NCBI GenBank assembly: GCA_017635415.1
Contig: JAGBLM010000080.1
Coordinates: 1-49,777 of the forward strand
Direction of reading: 5' to 3'
Length of the DNA stretch: 49,777 bases
Source: Succinivibrio sp.
Lineage (GTDB): Bacteria; Pseudomonadota; Gammaproteobacteria; Enterobacterales; Succinivibrionaceae
Position numbers and translations under genes: made by a program. The notes beneath the pieces are model-generated. The model was given only the letters and a program-made list of their open reading frames with translations. It made no database searches and was not told where the DNA came from. Positions 33,924 through 41,549 of the stretch are shown here, in pieces; position 1 is the first letter of the stretch; each line of letters begins with the position of its first letter.

Positions 33924-35135
33924 ATGAAACTACTTCAGAAATCACACAAACTTGACAATGTATGCTACGACATACGCGGCAAGATCCATCAGGAAGCTCT
34001 TCGCATGGAAGAAGAGGGTCAGAGAATCATTAAACTGAATATCGGAAACACCGCGGCGTTTGGTTTTGAGGCGCCTGAAGAGGTTGTGCGCGATGTTATC
34101 CGCAATATTCCTAACAGTCAGGGTTACTGCGAATCAAATGGTATCTTTTCTGCCCGTAAGGCTATCGCGCAGTACTATCAGCAGAAGGGGCTGAAAACTG
34201 TTGATGCTGATGATATCTTCATAGGCAACGGTGTTTCCGAACTCATCACCATGACTATGAATGCTCTTCTGAATAATGGCGATGAAGTGCTTGTCCCTGC
34301 TCCTGACTATCCTCTGTGGACTGCGGGTATTACTCTTGCCGGCGGCAAAGCCGTGCACTATATCTGTGACGAGCAGGCCAACTGGTATCCTGATCTTGAG
34401 GATATGAAGAAAAAACTTACCTCCCGTACCGTGGGCATCGTCCTCATCAACCCAAACAATCCGACCGGTGCTGTATACCCTACCGAACTGCTGCAGGAAA
34501 TTGTCGAATTTGCCCGCCAGAACGATCTGATAATCTTCGCCGACGAGATCTACGACAAAATCCTCTATGATGATGTTGCCCACCGTTCTATCTGCACGCT
34601 GGCCGATGATCTGACCATCGTCACCTACAATGGTCTGTCCAAAGTCTACCGTGCCTGCGGCTTCAGACAGGGCTGGATGCTGATCACCGGACCTAAGCAG
34701 CGTAACAAGGGCTTTATCGACGGCATCAAAATGATGATGGCCATGCGACTTTGCGCCAATGTTCCACTGCAGCATGCCATTCAGACTGCACTTGGCGGAT
34801 ATCAGAGCATCAATGAACTGGTTATTCCTGGAGGCAGACTGCATACCCAGAGGGATATAATGTATGAGCGTCTCAATGCCATCGACGGCGTCAGTGTCGT
34901 CAAACCGCACGGTGCTCTGTACATGTTCCCTAAACTTGATAAGAAGTTCAACATCAAGGACGATCAGAAATTCGCCATGGATTTACTACGTCAGGAAAAA
35001 CTTCTGATTGTGCAGGGTACCGGATTTAACTGGCCTGAACCAAACCATTTCCGCATTGTGTTCCTGCCGGCCGAAGACGTGTTAAAGGAAGCTTGCGACA
35101 GACTGGAGCATTTCCTCAAAACCTACAAGCAGTAA
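33924..35135 (+). CDS. alaA: Alanine aminotransferase AlaA
   Basis: The 403-residue PLP-dependent class I aminotransferase makes alanine from pyruvate and glutamate. It agrees with E. coli AlaA (YfbQ, 405 residues) along its length. APDYPLWTAGITLAGG near 130 and INPNNPTGAVYP near 175 bind substrate and PLP, DEIYDKILYD near 208 carries the PLP aspartate and tyrosine, and NGLSKVYRACGFRQGW near 236 holds the Schiff-base lysine. In E. coli alaA is followed by yfbR, and this order is kept here, with a 200-base gap. Confidence 0.95.
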   Translation: MKLLQKSHKLDNVCYDIRGKIHQEALRMEEEGQRIIKLNIGNTAAFGFEAPEEVVRDVIRNIPNSQGYCESNGIFSARKAIAQYYQQKGLKTVDADDIFIGNGVSELITMTMNALLNNGDEVLVPAPDYPLWTAGITLAGGKAVHYICDEQANWYPDLEDMKKKLTSRTVGIVLINPNNPTGAVYPTELLQEIVEFARQNDLIIFADEIYDKILYDDVAHRSICTLADDLTIVTYNGLSKVYRACGFRQGWMLITGPKQRNKGFIDGIKMMMAMRLCANVPLQHAIQTALGGYQSINELVIPGGRLHTQRDIMYERLNAIDGVSVVKPHGALYMFPKLDKKFNIKDDQKFAMDLLRQEKLLIVQGTGFNWPEPNHFRIVFLPAEDVLKEACDRLEHFLKTYKQ

Positions 35136-35205
35136 CAGACTCAGAAAAGCTTGGGCAGTACTTTGAGTACACCGGCTGTCAGTCAGTTTTTTTTCTTTAT
35201 TGCCA

Positions 35206-35232
35206 CAGAAGACCGGAGATTTCCGGCCTTCT
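35206..35232 (+). terminator. Hairpin after alaA, likely terminator
   Basis: GAAGACCGGA and TCCGGCCTTC pair with one mismatch around GATT. An eight-T run (35187-35194) lies just upstream behind a weaker stem, so termination may occur at either point. Confidence 0.5.
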
Positions 35233-35335
35233 GTTGTTTACCGTCCTCTGTCTAAAACTGAAAAAGGTCCCAAATGGTCCGGTTTCGTCGTGCTAAAATA
35301 ATGAGATTTGTGATTGGAACCGTGGGTGATTTTAC

Positions 35336-35983
35336 ATGTTAAATAAACTGAAACACAAACAGAGTACCTTTCTTGCCTGGCTGGTCAGAATGTCTCTGAT
35401 AAGACGCTGGGCCCTGATGCTGTGCTTCCGCCACGAAAACGTTTCTGAGCATTCTCATCAGACAGCGGTGATCGCCCATATGCTGGCAGTTATTAAAAAC
35501 AGGCTCTTTGGCGGGACACTAAATGCGGACAAGGTCACCACACTGGCCATCTACCACGAGGTTTCCGAGGCCAAACTGCAGGACCTCAACTCCAAGACCA
35601 AATATCAGAATCCGGAGTTCACCAGACAATACAAGAAACTTGAGAATCTCGCTGAACTTGAATGTCTGCACACTCTGCCGCCTGAACTGCGCGACGATTT
35701 TAAGGACATCATCATTCAGGACAATATCGAGGATGAGTATCAGAAGGAAGTTAAGGCCGCTGATATTCTTGCAGCATATATCAAGGCCAACGATGAACTG
35801 CGTTTTAACAATCAGGAGTTCATCCACGTTAAGAAAGGACTTGAACCGCGCATCGCCGAACTTTGCAAAAAGATGCCTGAGGTACAGTATTTTATGGATA
35901 CTTTCGTGGAATGCTGCTGGGCCACTGTCGACCAGCTTACAGGTATTGACAACATTACCCTTGAAGAAAGAGAGGTCAAGTAG
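35336..35983 (+). CDS. YfbR-like 5'-deoxynucleotidase (HD domain) with altered HD motif
   Basis: The 215-residue protein follows E. coli YfbR, an HD-domain phosphatase that dephosphorylates deoxyribonucleoside 5'-monophosphates. RHENVSEHSHQTAVIAHML (residues 33-51) contains the first histidine (H39), and VKAADILAAYIKA the distal aspartate (D143). The central HD pair, in E. coli YHDASE, reads YHEVSE here (H74-E75), so the metal-binding aspartate is glutamate. The neighbouring GDLPTPVKY loop is changed to QDLNSKTKY. The family is certain from overall similarity and from the alaA neighbour, but activity may differ. It is 15 residues longer than E. coli YfbR. Confidence 0.82.
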   Translation: MLNKLKHKQSTFLAWLVRMSLIRRWALMLCFRHENVSEHSHQTAVIAHMLAVIKNRLFGGTLNADKVTTLAIYHEVSEAKLQDLNSKTKYQNPEFTRQYKKLENLAELECLHTLPPELRDDFKDIIIQDNIEDEYQKEVKAADILAAYIKANDELRFNNQEFIHVKKGLEPRIAELCKKMPEVQYFMDTFVECCWATVDQLTGIDNITLEEREVK

Positions 35984-36012
35984 TTCTTCTGTCAATTGAC
36001 TGATTTTCTGTT

Positions 36013-36534
36013 ATGCTTTCTGCCATGAAGAAAGACATTAGTTCACAGCAGGTGCTGTTCATAACCGACAGCAGGGGTGAAAAAACCCATGCCATAGTTC
36101 CCATTGATATCTATCAGGATCTGATGGCACTCAAAGACATGATTGGACATACGGCACCGATCACGGACAAAGAGATCTATACCTTCGGGATTAAAGAACT
36201 GACCGCAAGAGGTTACCCCTCAGGATCGCGTGTCAAACCCTCGTTTGTCATCATCAAGGATTCACAGGCAGTACTACAAACCGTTGAGTCACTGCCTGAA
36301 CATATCAGAGAGTATAGAGAGAATCTTCTTGGTGAGGAAAAACTAAAACTGGACCCTGAACATAACTGCTTTGTCTTTACAGAGGATTTAACACTGCCAA
36401 GTGCCAGTTTTGCCGCGGCGCTTGTTTCAGGAAATGTGCGCAACGGACTTGATGCCTGGATAAATCGTGAAGGCTTTTCCTTAAAGGAATCAGGATACGG
36501 CGTGAAACGTAAAAAACGCCCAGCAAGAGGATAA
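36013..36534 (+). CDS. DUF4357-type protein with antitoxin-like N-terminus
   Basis: The 173-residue protein has an N-terminal segment VLFITDSRGEKTHAIVPIDI then YQDLMAL, which resembles the beta-strand/helix start of Phd/YefM-type antitoxins. The C-terminal part FTEDLTLPSASFAAALVSGN then VRNGLDAWIN has the pattern of the DUF4357 domain, often attached to nucleases and restriction-type proteins. No toxin gene is next to it. The start is unsure: neither the ATG at 36013 nor the one at 36025 has a Shine-Dalgarno sequence. It is followed after 2 bases by the RsmB-like methyltransferase, so they are cotranscribed. Function unknown. Confidence 0.6.
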   Translation: MLSAMKKDISSQQVLFITDSRGEKTHAIVPIDIYQDLMALKDMIGHTAPITDKEIYTFGIKELTARGYPSGSRVKPSFVIIKDSQAVLQTVESLPEHIREYRENLLGEEKLKLDPEHNCFVFTEDLTLPSASFAAALVSGNVRNGLDAWINREGFSLKESGYGVKRKKRPARG

Positions 36535-36536
36535 AA

Positions 36537-38033
36537 ATGCAAGATAACCGCGTAATCAGCAAAAAAACACACCGTGAAGATTTTCAGATGAGGTCCTCCC
36601 GCACCCTATCGGTAAGAGCCGGTAAAGAGAGAGGCGACAGTTTATCTTCTGACCAAAAGTCCCGGGAGGGCGGAAACGGGCGCAGGACCGGTTCCAGGCG
36701 TGGCGATGGTCGCAGAGACTATCAGCGCAGTGAAGCAAAACCGCGTTTTAAAAACCGTGAGTTAAACAAAGGGCGAGAGGAAGCACTTTATCAGACTCAG
36801 GAAGAGCATGAGGAGCGGATCCGCAAGGGTGGATTCTCCCCATTCCAGCTGCGTCTTGTCAACTCCATCCTCACCACGGTCCTTTGTGAGCATAAACCGC
36901 TTGATAAAGCTTATGCACTGTGGTTTTCAAAAGTTAAGATCCCTCCTGTGGAACAGGGCTTTCTGATTAGACAGATCAACAACATGTTCAGACGGCTGTC
37001 ACTGTATGCCTTTGTCTCAGGACTTAAACGACCGTCTGACTTTGAAAGACATGTTGGACGACTGGTCTTTTCCTACTGTGCCGAGCATGACTGGCCTCTG
37101 CCTGAACTTGAGGGTGAGGAGGGGTTTGACCGCCGCGGTCTTAAGAAACGTCTGGGCGAGGCGAGCAATAATCCTCTTATGCTTGAAGGATGCCCGGTTT
37201 GGCTTGAGGAACTGGGCAAAAAAGAATTAGGCAGCAGATGGTCTGATATACGCCGGCAGTTGGGAGGCGAGTCTCACCGTTTCATAAGAGTGAATACTCT
37301 GAAATGCACCAGGGATGAACTTGCCAGGACTCTTTCAGAGGAAGGCGTGGTGACCAGATCAGTCAAAGATGCGCCGCTGGCCCTCGAGGTCACCTCAAGT
37401 TCCGCGCTCTTCAGAACAGCAGCATTCAAAGCCGGTCTTTTTGAGCAGCAGGATGTAGGCTCACAGAAAATTGGCGAATTTGTCGATGCCAAACCTGGTG
37501 AACGCATCATTGATGCCTGCGCCGGCTCCGGCGGAAAAACTCTGCTGCTCGCTGCAGCCATGCAGGGAAAAGGTACGATTATTGCGCTTGATACTGAGCA
37601 GTGGAAACTTGAGGATCTCAAAAAAAGAGCCCGCCGCGCCGGTGCCTTCAATATTGAGCCAAAAACTATTGACTCGACCAAGGTCATCAAGAGACTGTAT
37701 GAGCATGCTGACAAGGTACTCATTGATGCTCCATGCTCCGGAGTCGGCGTTATCCGCCGCAATCCTGACGGTAAATGGAGAGATGGCCGGGAGAAACTCT
37801 CAGAACTTGTCAGAGTCCAGCAGGATATCCTCGAGCGTTACGCAAAGATGGCAAAGGTCGGCGGGGAGGTTATCTATTCAACCTGTTCAATTCTACCGTG
37901 TGAAAACGAAAAACAGATTGAAACCTTCCTCAATAACAATGCGGAGAGTTTTGAACTTGTTGCACAGCAGGTGATTTACCCGTCAGACACCACCGATGGC
38001 TTTTTTATGACCAAACTGAGAAGAAAAGCCTGA
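36537..38033 (+). CDS. RsmB/NOP-family RNA (cytosine-5)-methyltransferase
   Basis: The 498-residue protein is a SAM-dependent RNA m5C methyltransferase of the NOP2/RsmB family. The first 100 residues are very basic and rich in R, G and K (unlike classic RsmB) and may bind RNA. A helical middle domain follows. In the catalytic domain, RVNTLK near 253, DACAGSGGKTLLLAA near 325-339 (SAM-binding), DAPCSGVGVIRRNPD near 396-410 and STCSILPCENE near 447 are seen; the cysteines in PCS and TCS are the two family catalytic cysteines. Which rRNA cytosine is modified is not readable. GAGG lies 6 bases before the ATG. A strong terminator follows. Confidence 0.87.
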   Translation: MQDNRVISKKTHREDFQMRSSRTLSVRAGKERGDSLSSDQKSREGGNGRRTGSRRGDGRRDYQRSEAKPRFKNRELNKGREEALYQTQEEHEERIRKGGFSPFQLRLVNSILTTVLCEHKPLDKAYALWFSKVKIPPVEQGFLIRQINNMFRRLSLYAFVSGLKRPSDFERHVGRLVFSYCAEHDWPLPELEGEEGFDRRGLKKRLGEASNNPLMLEGCPVWLEELGKKELGSRWSDIRRQLGGESHRFIRVNTLKCTRDELARTLSEEGVVTRSVKDAPLALEVTSSSALFRTAAFKAGLFEQQDVGSQKIGEFVDAKPGERIIDACAGSGGKTLLLAAAMQGKGTIIALDTEQWKLEDLKKRARRAGAFNIEPKTIDSTKVIKRLYEHADKVLIDAPCSGVGVIRRNPDGKWRDGREKLSELVRVQQDILERYAKMAKVGGEVIYSTCSILPCENEKQIETFLNNNAESFELVAQQVIYPSDTTDGFFMTKLRRKA

Positions 38034-38053
38034 CCTGAAAGGACAAAAAAGCA

Positions 38054-38082
38054 AAAAGCTTCACAAGACCTGTGAAGCTTTT
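38054..38082. terminator. Bidirectional terminator between RsmB-like gene and antiporter
   Basis: AAAAGCTTCACA and TGTGAAGCTTTT form a 12-bp stem around AGACC. The A/T ends give short T runs in both directions, serving both convergent genes. Confidence 0.82.
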
Positions 38083-38133
38083 GTTGCGCCTGCAAAGACT
38101 GCTGGACAGTTTCAAATGATAAGCCGCGCTGTC

Positions 38134-39387
38134 CTATCTTCGCAGATAATTGTAGACCCTCTTCAGACTTAAGCCCTGAACGACAGTGGTAAAGAAAACG
38201 ATGGCATAGGTTGCCCCCATGATATACTGGAAATGGTCGTCAGGGACCACCGTCTTCGTACTCATGGCAAGAGCAATGCACAGTCCGCCCCTGAGTCCGC
38301 CCCAGGTGAGCAGTACGGTAAAACCGCTTCTTGAAAACTTGTCTGGAATTTCCTTGAGGAAAAAGGAACACACATACACACTTCCGCCACGGCCGAAGAA
38401 ATTACTTACCACTGTTGCTATGCAGATCACCACCACCGCATCCATCTGCATAATGAAAAGTACTGACAGTCCCATAATCACGTAAAGAACTGAATTGAGG
38501 AAATTATCAATTGCCTCCCAGCAGATATCAAAATTGGCAAAGGTTTCCTGAACCTCGTGAGACTGTCTTGTTCTCCAGTCTGAAAACATTACTCCACAGA
38601 CTACACAGGCAATCGGGCCTGAACACTTGAAGTACTGACACAGCAGGTAAGACAGGGAAACACACAGCATGCTAATGTAGATCCTCTGCTTGAAATCATC
38701 CTCCTTGCCCAGCAGGTTAAAACAGACAAAACTGACCGCAGCACCGATCACAATGGCACCGGCCAGCTGGTGGATCAGTACATCAAACATGCTGATATTT
38801 GGTGAAAGATCTGCAAGATAAGAACCGGTGAAAAAGACAAAGGCAACAACACCAACGCCATCATTAAGCAAGGATTCGGCTTCAATCAGAAATCCGGTTC
38901 TCTGCGGCAGACCGAACCTGTTGAGAATACTCGTTGCCGCAATAGGATCTGTCGGCGAAATGATACTGCCTAATATCAGACATTCGAGAATGGAAAGCGA
39001 CAGACCAAAAGCTTCGACGAAAAGATAGAAAACCAGACCGTAAAAGACTGAGCCGACAAAAGTAGCCAGCAAAGAGTAAACTCCTATTGATCTGGCATCC
39101 TTTTTAAAATCCTGTACCCGCATGTGGCATGAGCCGGCGAAAAGCATAAAGCACAGCGCACCATTCATCAGAAATGATTCGATGTTGAGAGTATGCAGAT
39201 CAGTGATGATTTCAAACAGCGAGACGTTAAAGACGAAGTTATTCAGACATAGCATCACACCACCGGTTATGGTGGCAAACAGCATCAGAGCTATTTCGTA
39301 GGAAAACTTGAAAAACTTCTGATTTATGACATTAAAGATAATCACCAGGAAAAGAAGCGCCACCACCAGCGGCAGAAAGTCATTCAT
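38134..39387 (-). CDS. Cation:proton antiporter, CPA1 family
   Basis: The 417-residue inner-membrane protein has about twelve hydrophobic segments and the CPA1 signatures. LGSIISPTDPIAATSIL near 136-152 is the first unwound-helix motif, and FLIEAESLLNDGVGVVAF near 165-182 contains the ion-binding Asn-Asp pair (ND). LTWGGLRGGLCIALAMS near 360-376 is the conserved arginine/glycine helix. It exchanges Na+ (or K+) for protons and contributes to pH and sodium balance. It lacks the long C-terminal cytoplasmic domain of some NhaP proteins. Monocistronic, divergent from the DapA-like gene. Confidence 0.9.
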   Translation of the reverse strand: MNDFLPLVVALLFLVIIFNVINQKFFKFSYEIALMLFATITGGVMLCLNNFVFNVSLFEIITDLHTLNIESFLMNGALCFMLFAGSCHMRVQDFKKDARSIGVYSLLATFVGSVFYGLVFYLFVEAFGLSLSILECLILGSIISPTDPIAATSILNRFGLPQRTGFLIEAESLLNDGVGVVAFVFFTGSYLADLSPNISMFDVLIHQLAGAIVIGAAVSFVCFNLLGKEDDFKQRIYISMLCVSLSYLLCQYFKCSGPIACVVCGVMFSDWRTRQSHEVQETFANFDICWEAIDNFLNSVLYVIMGLSVLFIMQMDAVVVICIATVVSNFFGRGGSVYVCSFFLKEIPDKFSRSGFTVLLTWGGLRGGLCIALAMSTKTVVPDDHFQYIMGATYAIVFFTTVVQGLSLKRVYNYLRR

Positions 39388-39666
39388 ATCTCACCATTCA
39401 TCAATACGTTACTTATTTACAGAAAACAAGTTGTTCTGCCTGTTTATATGCACACACATTTCATAGCATAAAACATCGCCTTTGTCAGTAGAGGAAAACC
39501 TTAGTTGAAAATGAGACTTTCATCAAAAAAATGGTCTTTTGTGAAAATACGCCAATTTTCGAAAATTATTGTGTCATTCATTGATCCGTTTTTGCAGTAA
39601 ATTCATAGTCAGTTAATCATTAGATAACCATATTCTTTATTAAAGAACATTTGTTTGGAGTATAAC

Positions 39667-40590
39667 ATGGCTTATAACGAATTTCCCGGTGGCGCCTGGC
39701 CGGTGATGCTGACCCCTTTCACTGCCGATAACAAGGTTGATTATGAAGGTTTAAAGGCCTTAACCAGCTGGTATATTGACAACGGCTGCTCCGGTCTGTT
39801 TTCTGACTGCCAGTCAAGTGAGATGTTCTTCCTGAATCTTCAAGAGCGTGTAAACATTGCCAGGACTGTTATTGAAACAGCCGCAGGACGCGTTCCTGTA
39901 ATCGTATCAGGACATATTTCCGATACTCTGGAAGGCCAGGTTGAGGAATTACAGCAGATTGCCGCCTTAAAGCCTGATGCGCTGATCTTCATCACCAACC
40001 GCTTTGCAAAAGAAAACGAAAGCGATGAGGTCTGGAGAAAGAACTGCGAATACGTAATGAGCAAACTGCCTGATGATATTCCATTGGGAGCATATGAGTG
40101 TCCGTATCCGTACAAGCGTCTTATAAGTCTTGAGAACCTCAAGTGGTGTGCCGATACCGGCCGTTTCCACTTCCTGAAAGATACCTGCTGTGATCTTGAA
40201 CTTTTAAAGCAGCGGGCAAACGCCGTCAGAAACACAAAACTTAAGATCTACAATGCCAATACCACTACTCTGCTCGAGTCAATCAGAGGTGGCTGCGCCG
40301 GTTTCTGCGGCGTCATGGCCTCCTTCCAGATGAAACTTTACGCCTGGCTGTGTGATCACATTGATGATCCTAAGGCAGACAAACTGCAGGATCTTCTGAC
40401 CGTTACCTCTCTGATTGAGCGTCAGTACTATCCGGTCAATGCCAAGTACTATCTGCAGCATTATGAAAAACTGCCAATCACCACCTATACCCGTACCAAG
40501 GATGCTTCAGGACTTACTGAAACCTTCAAGGACGAGGTCCGTCAGCTCAAGAACCTCACTGAACTGGTCAGTGAAAAGCTCGGGATCTGA
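39667..40590 (+). CDS. Dihydrodipicolinate synthase/N-acetylneuraminate lyase family protein
   Basis: The 307-residue TIM-barrel protein belongs to the DapA/NanA family of class I aldolases. The Schiff-base lysine is in FHFLKDTCCDL near 166, and the conserved tyrosine in AYECPYPYKR near 140. The substrate loop that in DapA reads GTTGE is CQSSE here (GLFSDCQSSEMFFLN near 38-52), so true dihydrodipicolinate synthesis is doubtful. The activity may be a 2-keto acid aldolase of a poorly described subgroup. The ATG at 39667 has GGAG 8 bases upstream and is preferred to the ATG at 39655. Monocistronic. Confidence 0.8.
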   Translation: MAYNEFPGGAWPVMLTPFTADNKVDYEGLKALTSWYIDNGCSGLFSDCQSSEMFFLNLQERVNIARTVIETAAGRVPVIVSGHISDTLEGQVEELQQIAALKPDALIFITNRFAKENESDEVWRKNCEYVMSKLPDDIPLGAYECPYPYKRLISLENLKWCADTGRFHFLKDTCCDLELLKQRANAVRNTKLKIYNANTTTLLESIRGGCAGFCGVMASFQMKLYAWLCDHIDDPKADKLQDLLTVTSLIERQYYPVNAKYYLQHYEKLPITTYTRTKDASGLTETFKDEVRQLKNLTELVSEKLGI

Positions 40591-40613
40591 TTTTTAAAGT
40601 TCAAGTTTTAATA

Positions 40614-40640
40614 AGGCTGCATTAATACTGCAGCCTTTTT
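40614..40640 (+). terminator. Intrinsic terminator after the DapA-like gene
   Basis: AGGCTGCA and TGCAGCCT form an 8-bp stem around TTAATAC, followed by five T. Confidence 0.85.
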
Positions 40641-40770
40641 CTTTACCGTTCTGTGATTTCTATCACCCTATTTTTTCATCCTTATCTTCAGTCTCTGCAA
40701 AAAATTGCCGTTAATGTAAATAAGGGTAGATCTGTGTTTTATTCCTTGCAGTTTAAGGAAGGAGGGCATC

Positions 40771-41322
40771 ATGGATGGAGGCATCAGTTCAGATTACCTG
40801 CACAGATTCGCAGGTAGTGTTAGTTCAGCAGACTCTGCACCAAGAGTACACACCAAGAATGAACAACAGAGACAAGCAGTTGAGCAGTCTTCCATAAAGA
40901 CTCTGCAGGAGGACGTGGTAGAAATTTCCGGACAGGGGCAGAATCTCTTAGCAAAAGACGCAGCCGAAAAAGAAAAATATGTAATAGACTCGGTACAGAA
41001 TACTGCACGGCCGAATTCCGCCCCTAAGACGGCACAATCTGTAACACTGCCGCAGCAAAAGAGCGAAGGGGAAGTCGCCTTGGAAGTAACCAAAGAAGAT
41101 TCAGCCTCCAAGGATGGGGTGATAAAGACCGCCGCTGCATCTGCTACTGCGGAAGTTGCGCAGGAGGAGTCTCTGAGTGCGCCTCAGTCTTTGGAAAATC
41201 AGCCGACGTCAGCACCGTCAGAAGCTACGCAGAATGCCATGAAATCAGCCTATCAGACTGTGGAGAATTCCGTAAACAATAATTCGCAGGCAACCGAACA
41301 CGAAATCGACGAAGTTGCCTGA
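40771..41322 (+). CDS. Hypothetical protein, low complexity
   Basis: The 183-residue ORF has one of the strongest ribosome-binding sites in the window (AAGGAAGGAGGG ending 5 bases before the ATG), and a terminator follows, so it is very likely real. The protein is rich in Ala, Ser, Gln, Glu and Lys with no signal peptide, membrane segment or cysteine; most of it should be disordered. A short ordered-looking element, LQEDVVEISGQGQNLL near 45-60, recalls the D-x-VEIS-x-x-G motif seen in some surface-structure and flagellar-associated small proteins, but this is not enough to assign a function. I do not recognise the gene. Confidence 0.6.
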   Translation: MDGGISSDYLHRFAGSVSSADSAPRVHTKNEQQRQAVEQSSIKTLQEDVVEISGQGQNLLAKDAAEKEKYVIDSVQNTARPNSAPKTAQSVTLPQQKSEGEVALEVTKEDSASKDGVIKTAAASATAEVAQEESLSAPQSLENQPTSAPSEATQNAMKSAYQTVENSVNNNSQATEHEIDEVA

Positions 41323-41340
41323 TACCGGGCGCGAAAACAG

Positions 41341-41381
41341 AACGGTCCCGTCTGCTCTATAAACAGACAGGACCGTTTTTT
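41341..41381 (+). terminator. Intrinsic terminator after the hypothetical gene
   Basis: AACGGTCC-C-GTCTG pairs with CAGAC-A-GGACCGTT (one mismatch) around a nine-base loop, then six T. Confidence 0.85.
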
Positions 41382-41397
41382 CTATCTTAGCTTATAA

Positions 41398-41547
41398 AAA
41401 ACTGACGAATACCGTAGGGCATACGGAAATATAAGCCTGCGCCGAAAGGCGGGAGAAGCAATTCTCCTAGAGATCGTGTAAGACGTAGTTCGCTATGCAG
41501 TGGTCTATGAAGCAGGAATCCCACGACTTTAGTCGTGTGGAGTGTCA
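41398..41547 (+). mobile_element. IS200/IS605 right-end relic: tnpB C-terminal remnant and end hairpin
   Basis: On the plus strand the frame starting near 41402 reads TNTVGHTEI, then a stop, then ACAE. TVGHTEI-x-AC is the conserved C-terminal tail of TnpB after its zinc finger. Further stops show decay. Downstream, GAAGCAGGAATCCC is followed by the hairpin CACGACT-TT-AGTCGTG (41522-41537) and TGGAGTGTCAA, the classic IS605 right end and 3' part of the guide (omega/reRNA) scaffold. Nothing of the element's left part remains. The right end stops three bases before the deaD stop codon. Confidence 0.8.
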
Positions 41548-41549
41548 AC

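Noticed and set aside
34134..34910. 258-codon antisense ORF opposite alaA
   Set aside because: Fully inside alaA, which has all catalytic residues; codon bias of alaA explains the open frame.
40681..40720. GCCGTTAA considered as a flagellar sigma-28 -10 for the hypothetical gene
   Set aside because: No TAAA-type -35 box lies at the proper distance; no flagellar genes nearby.
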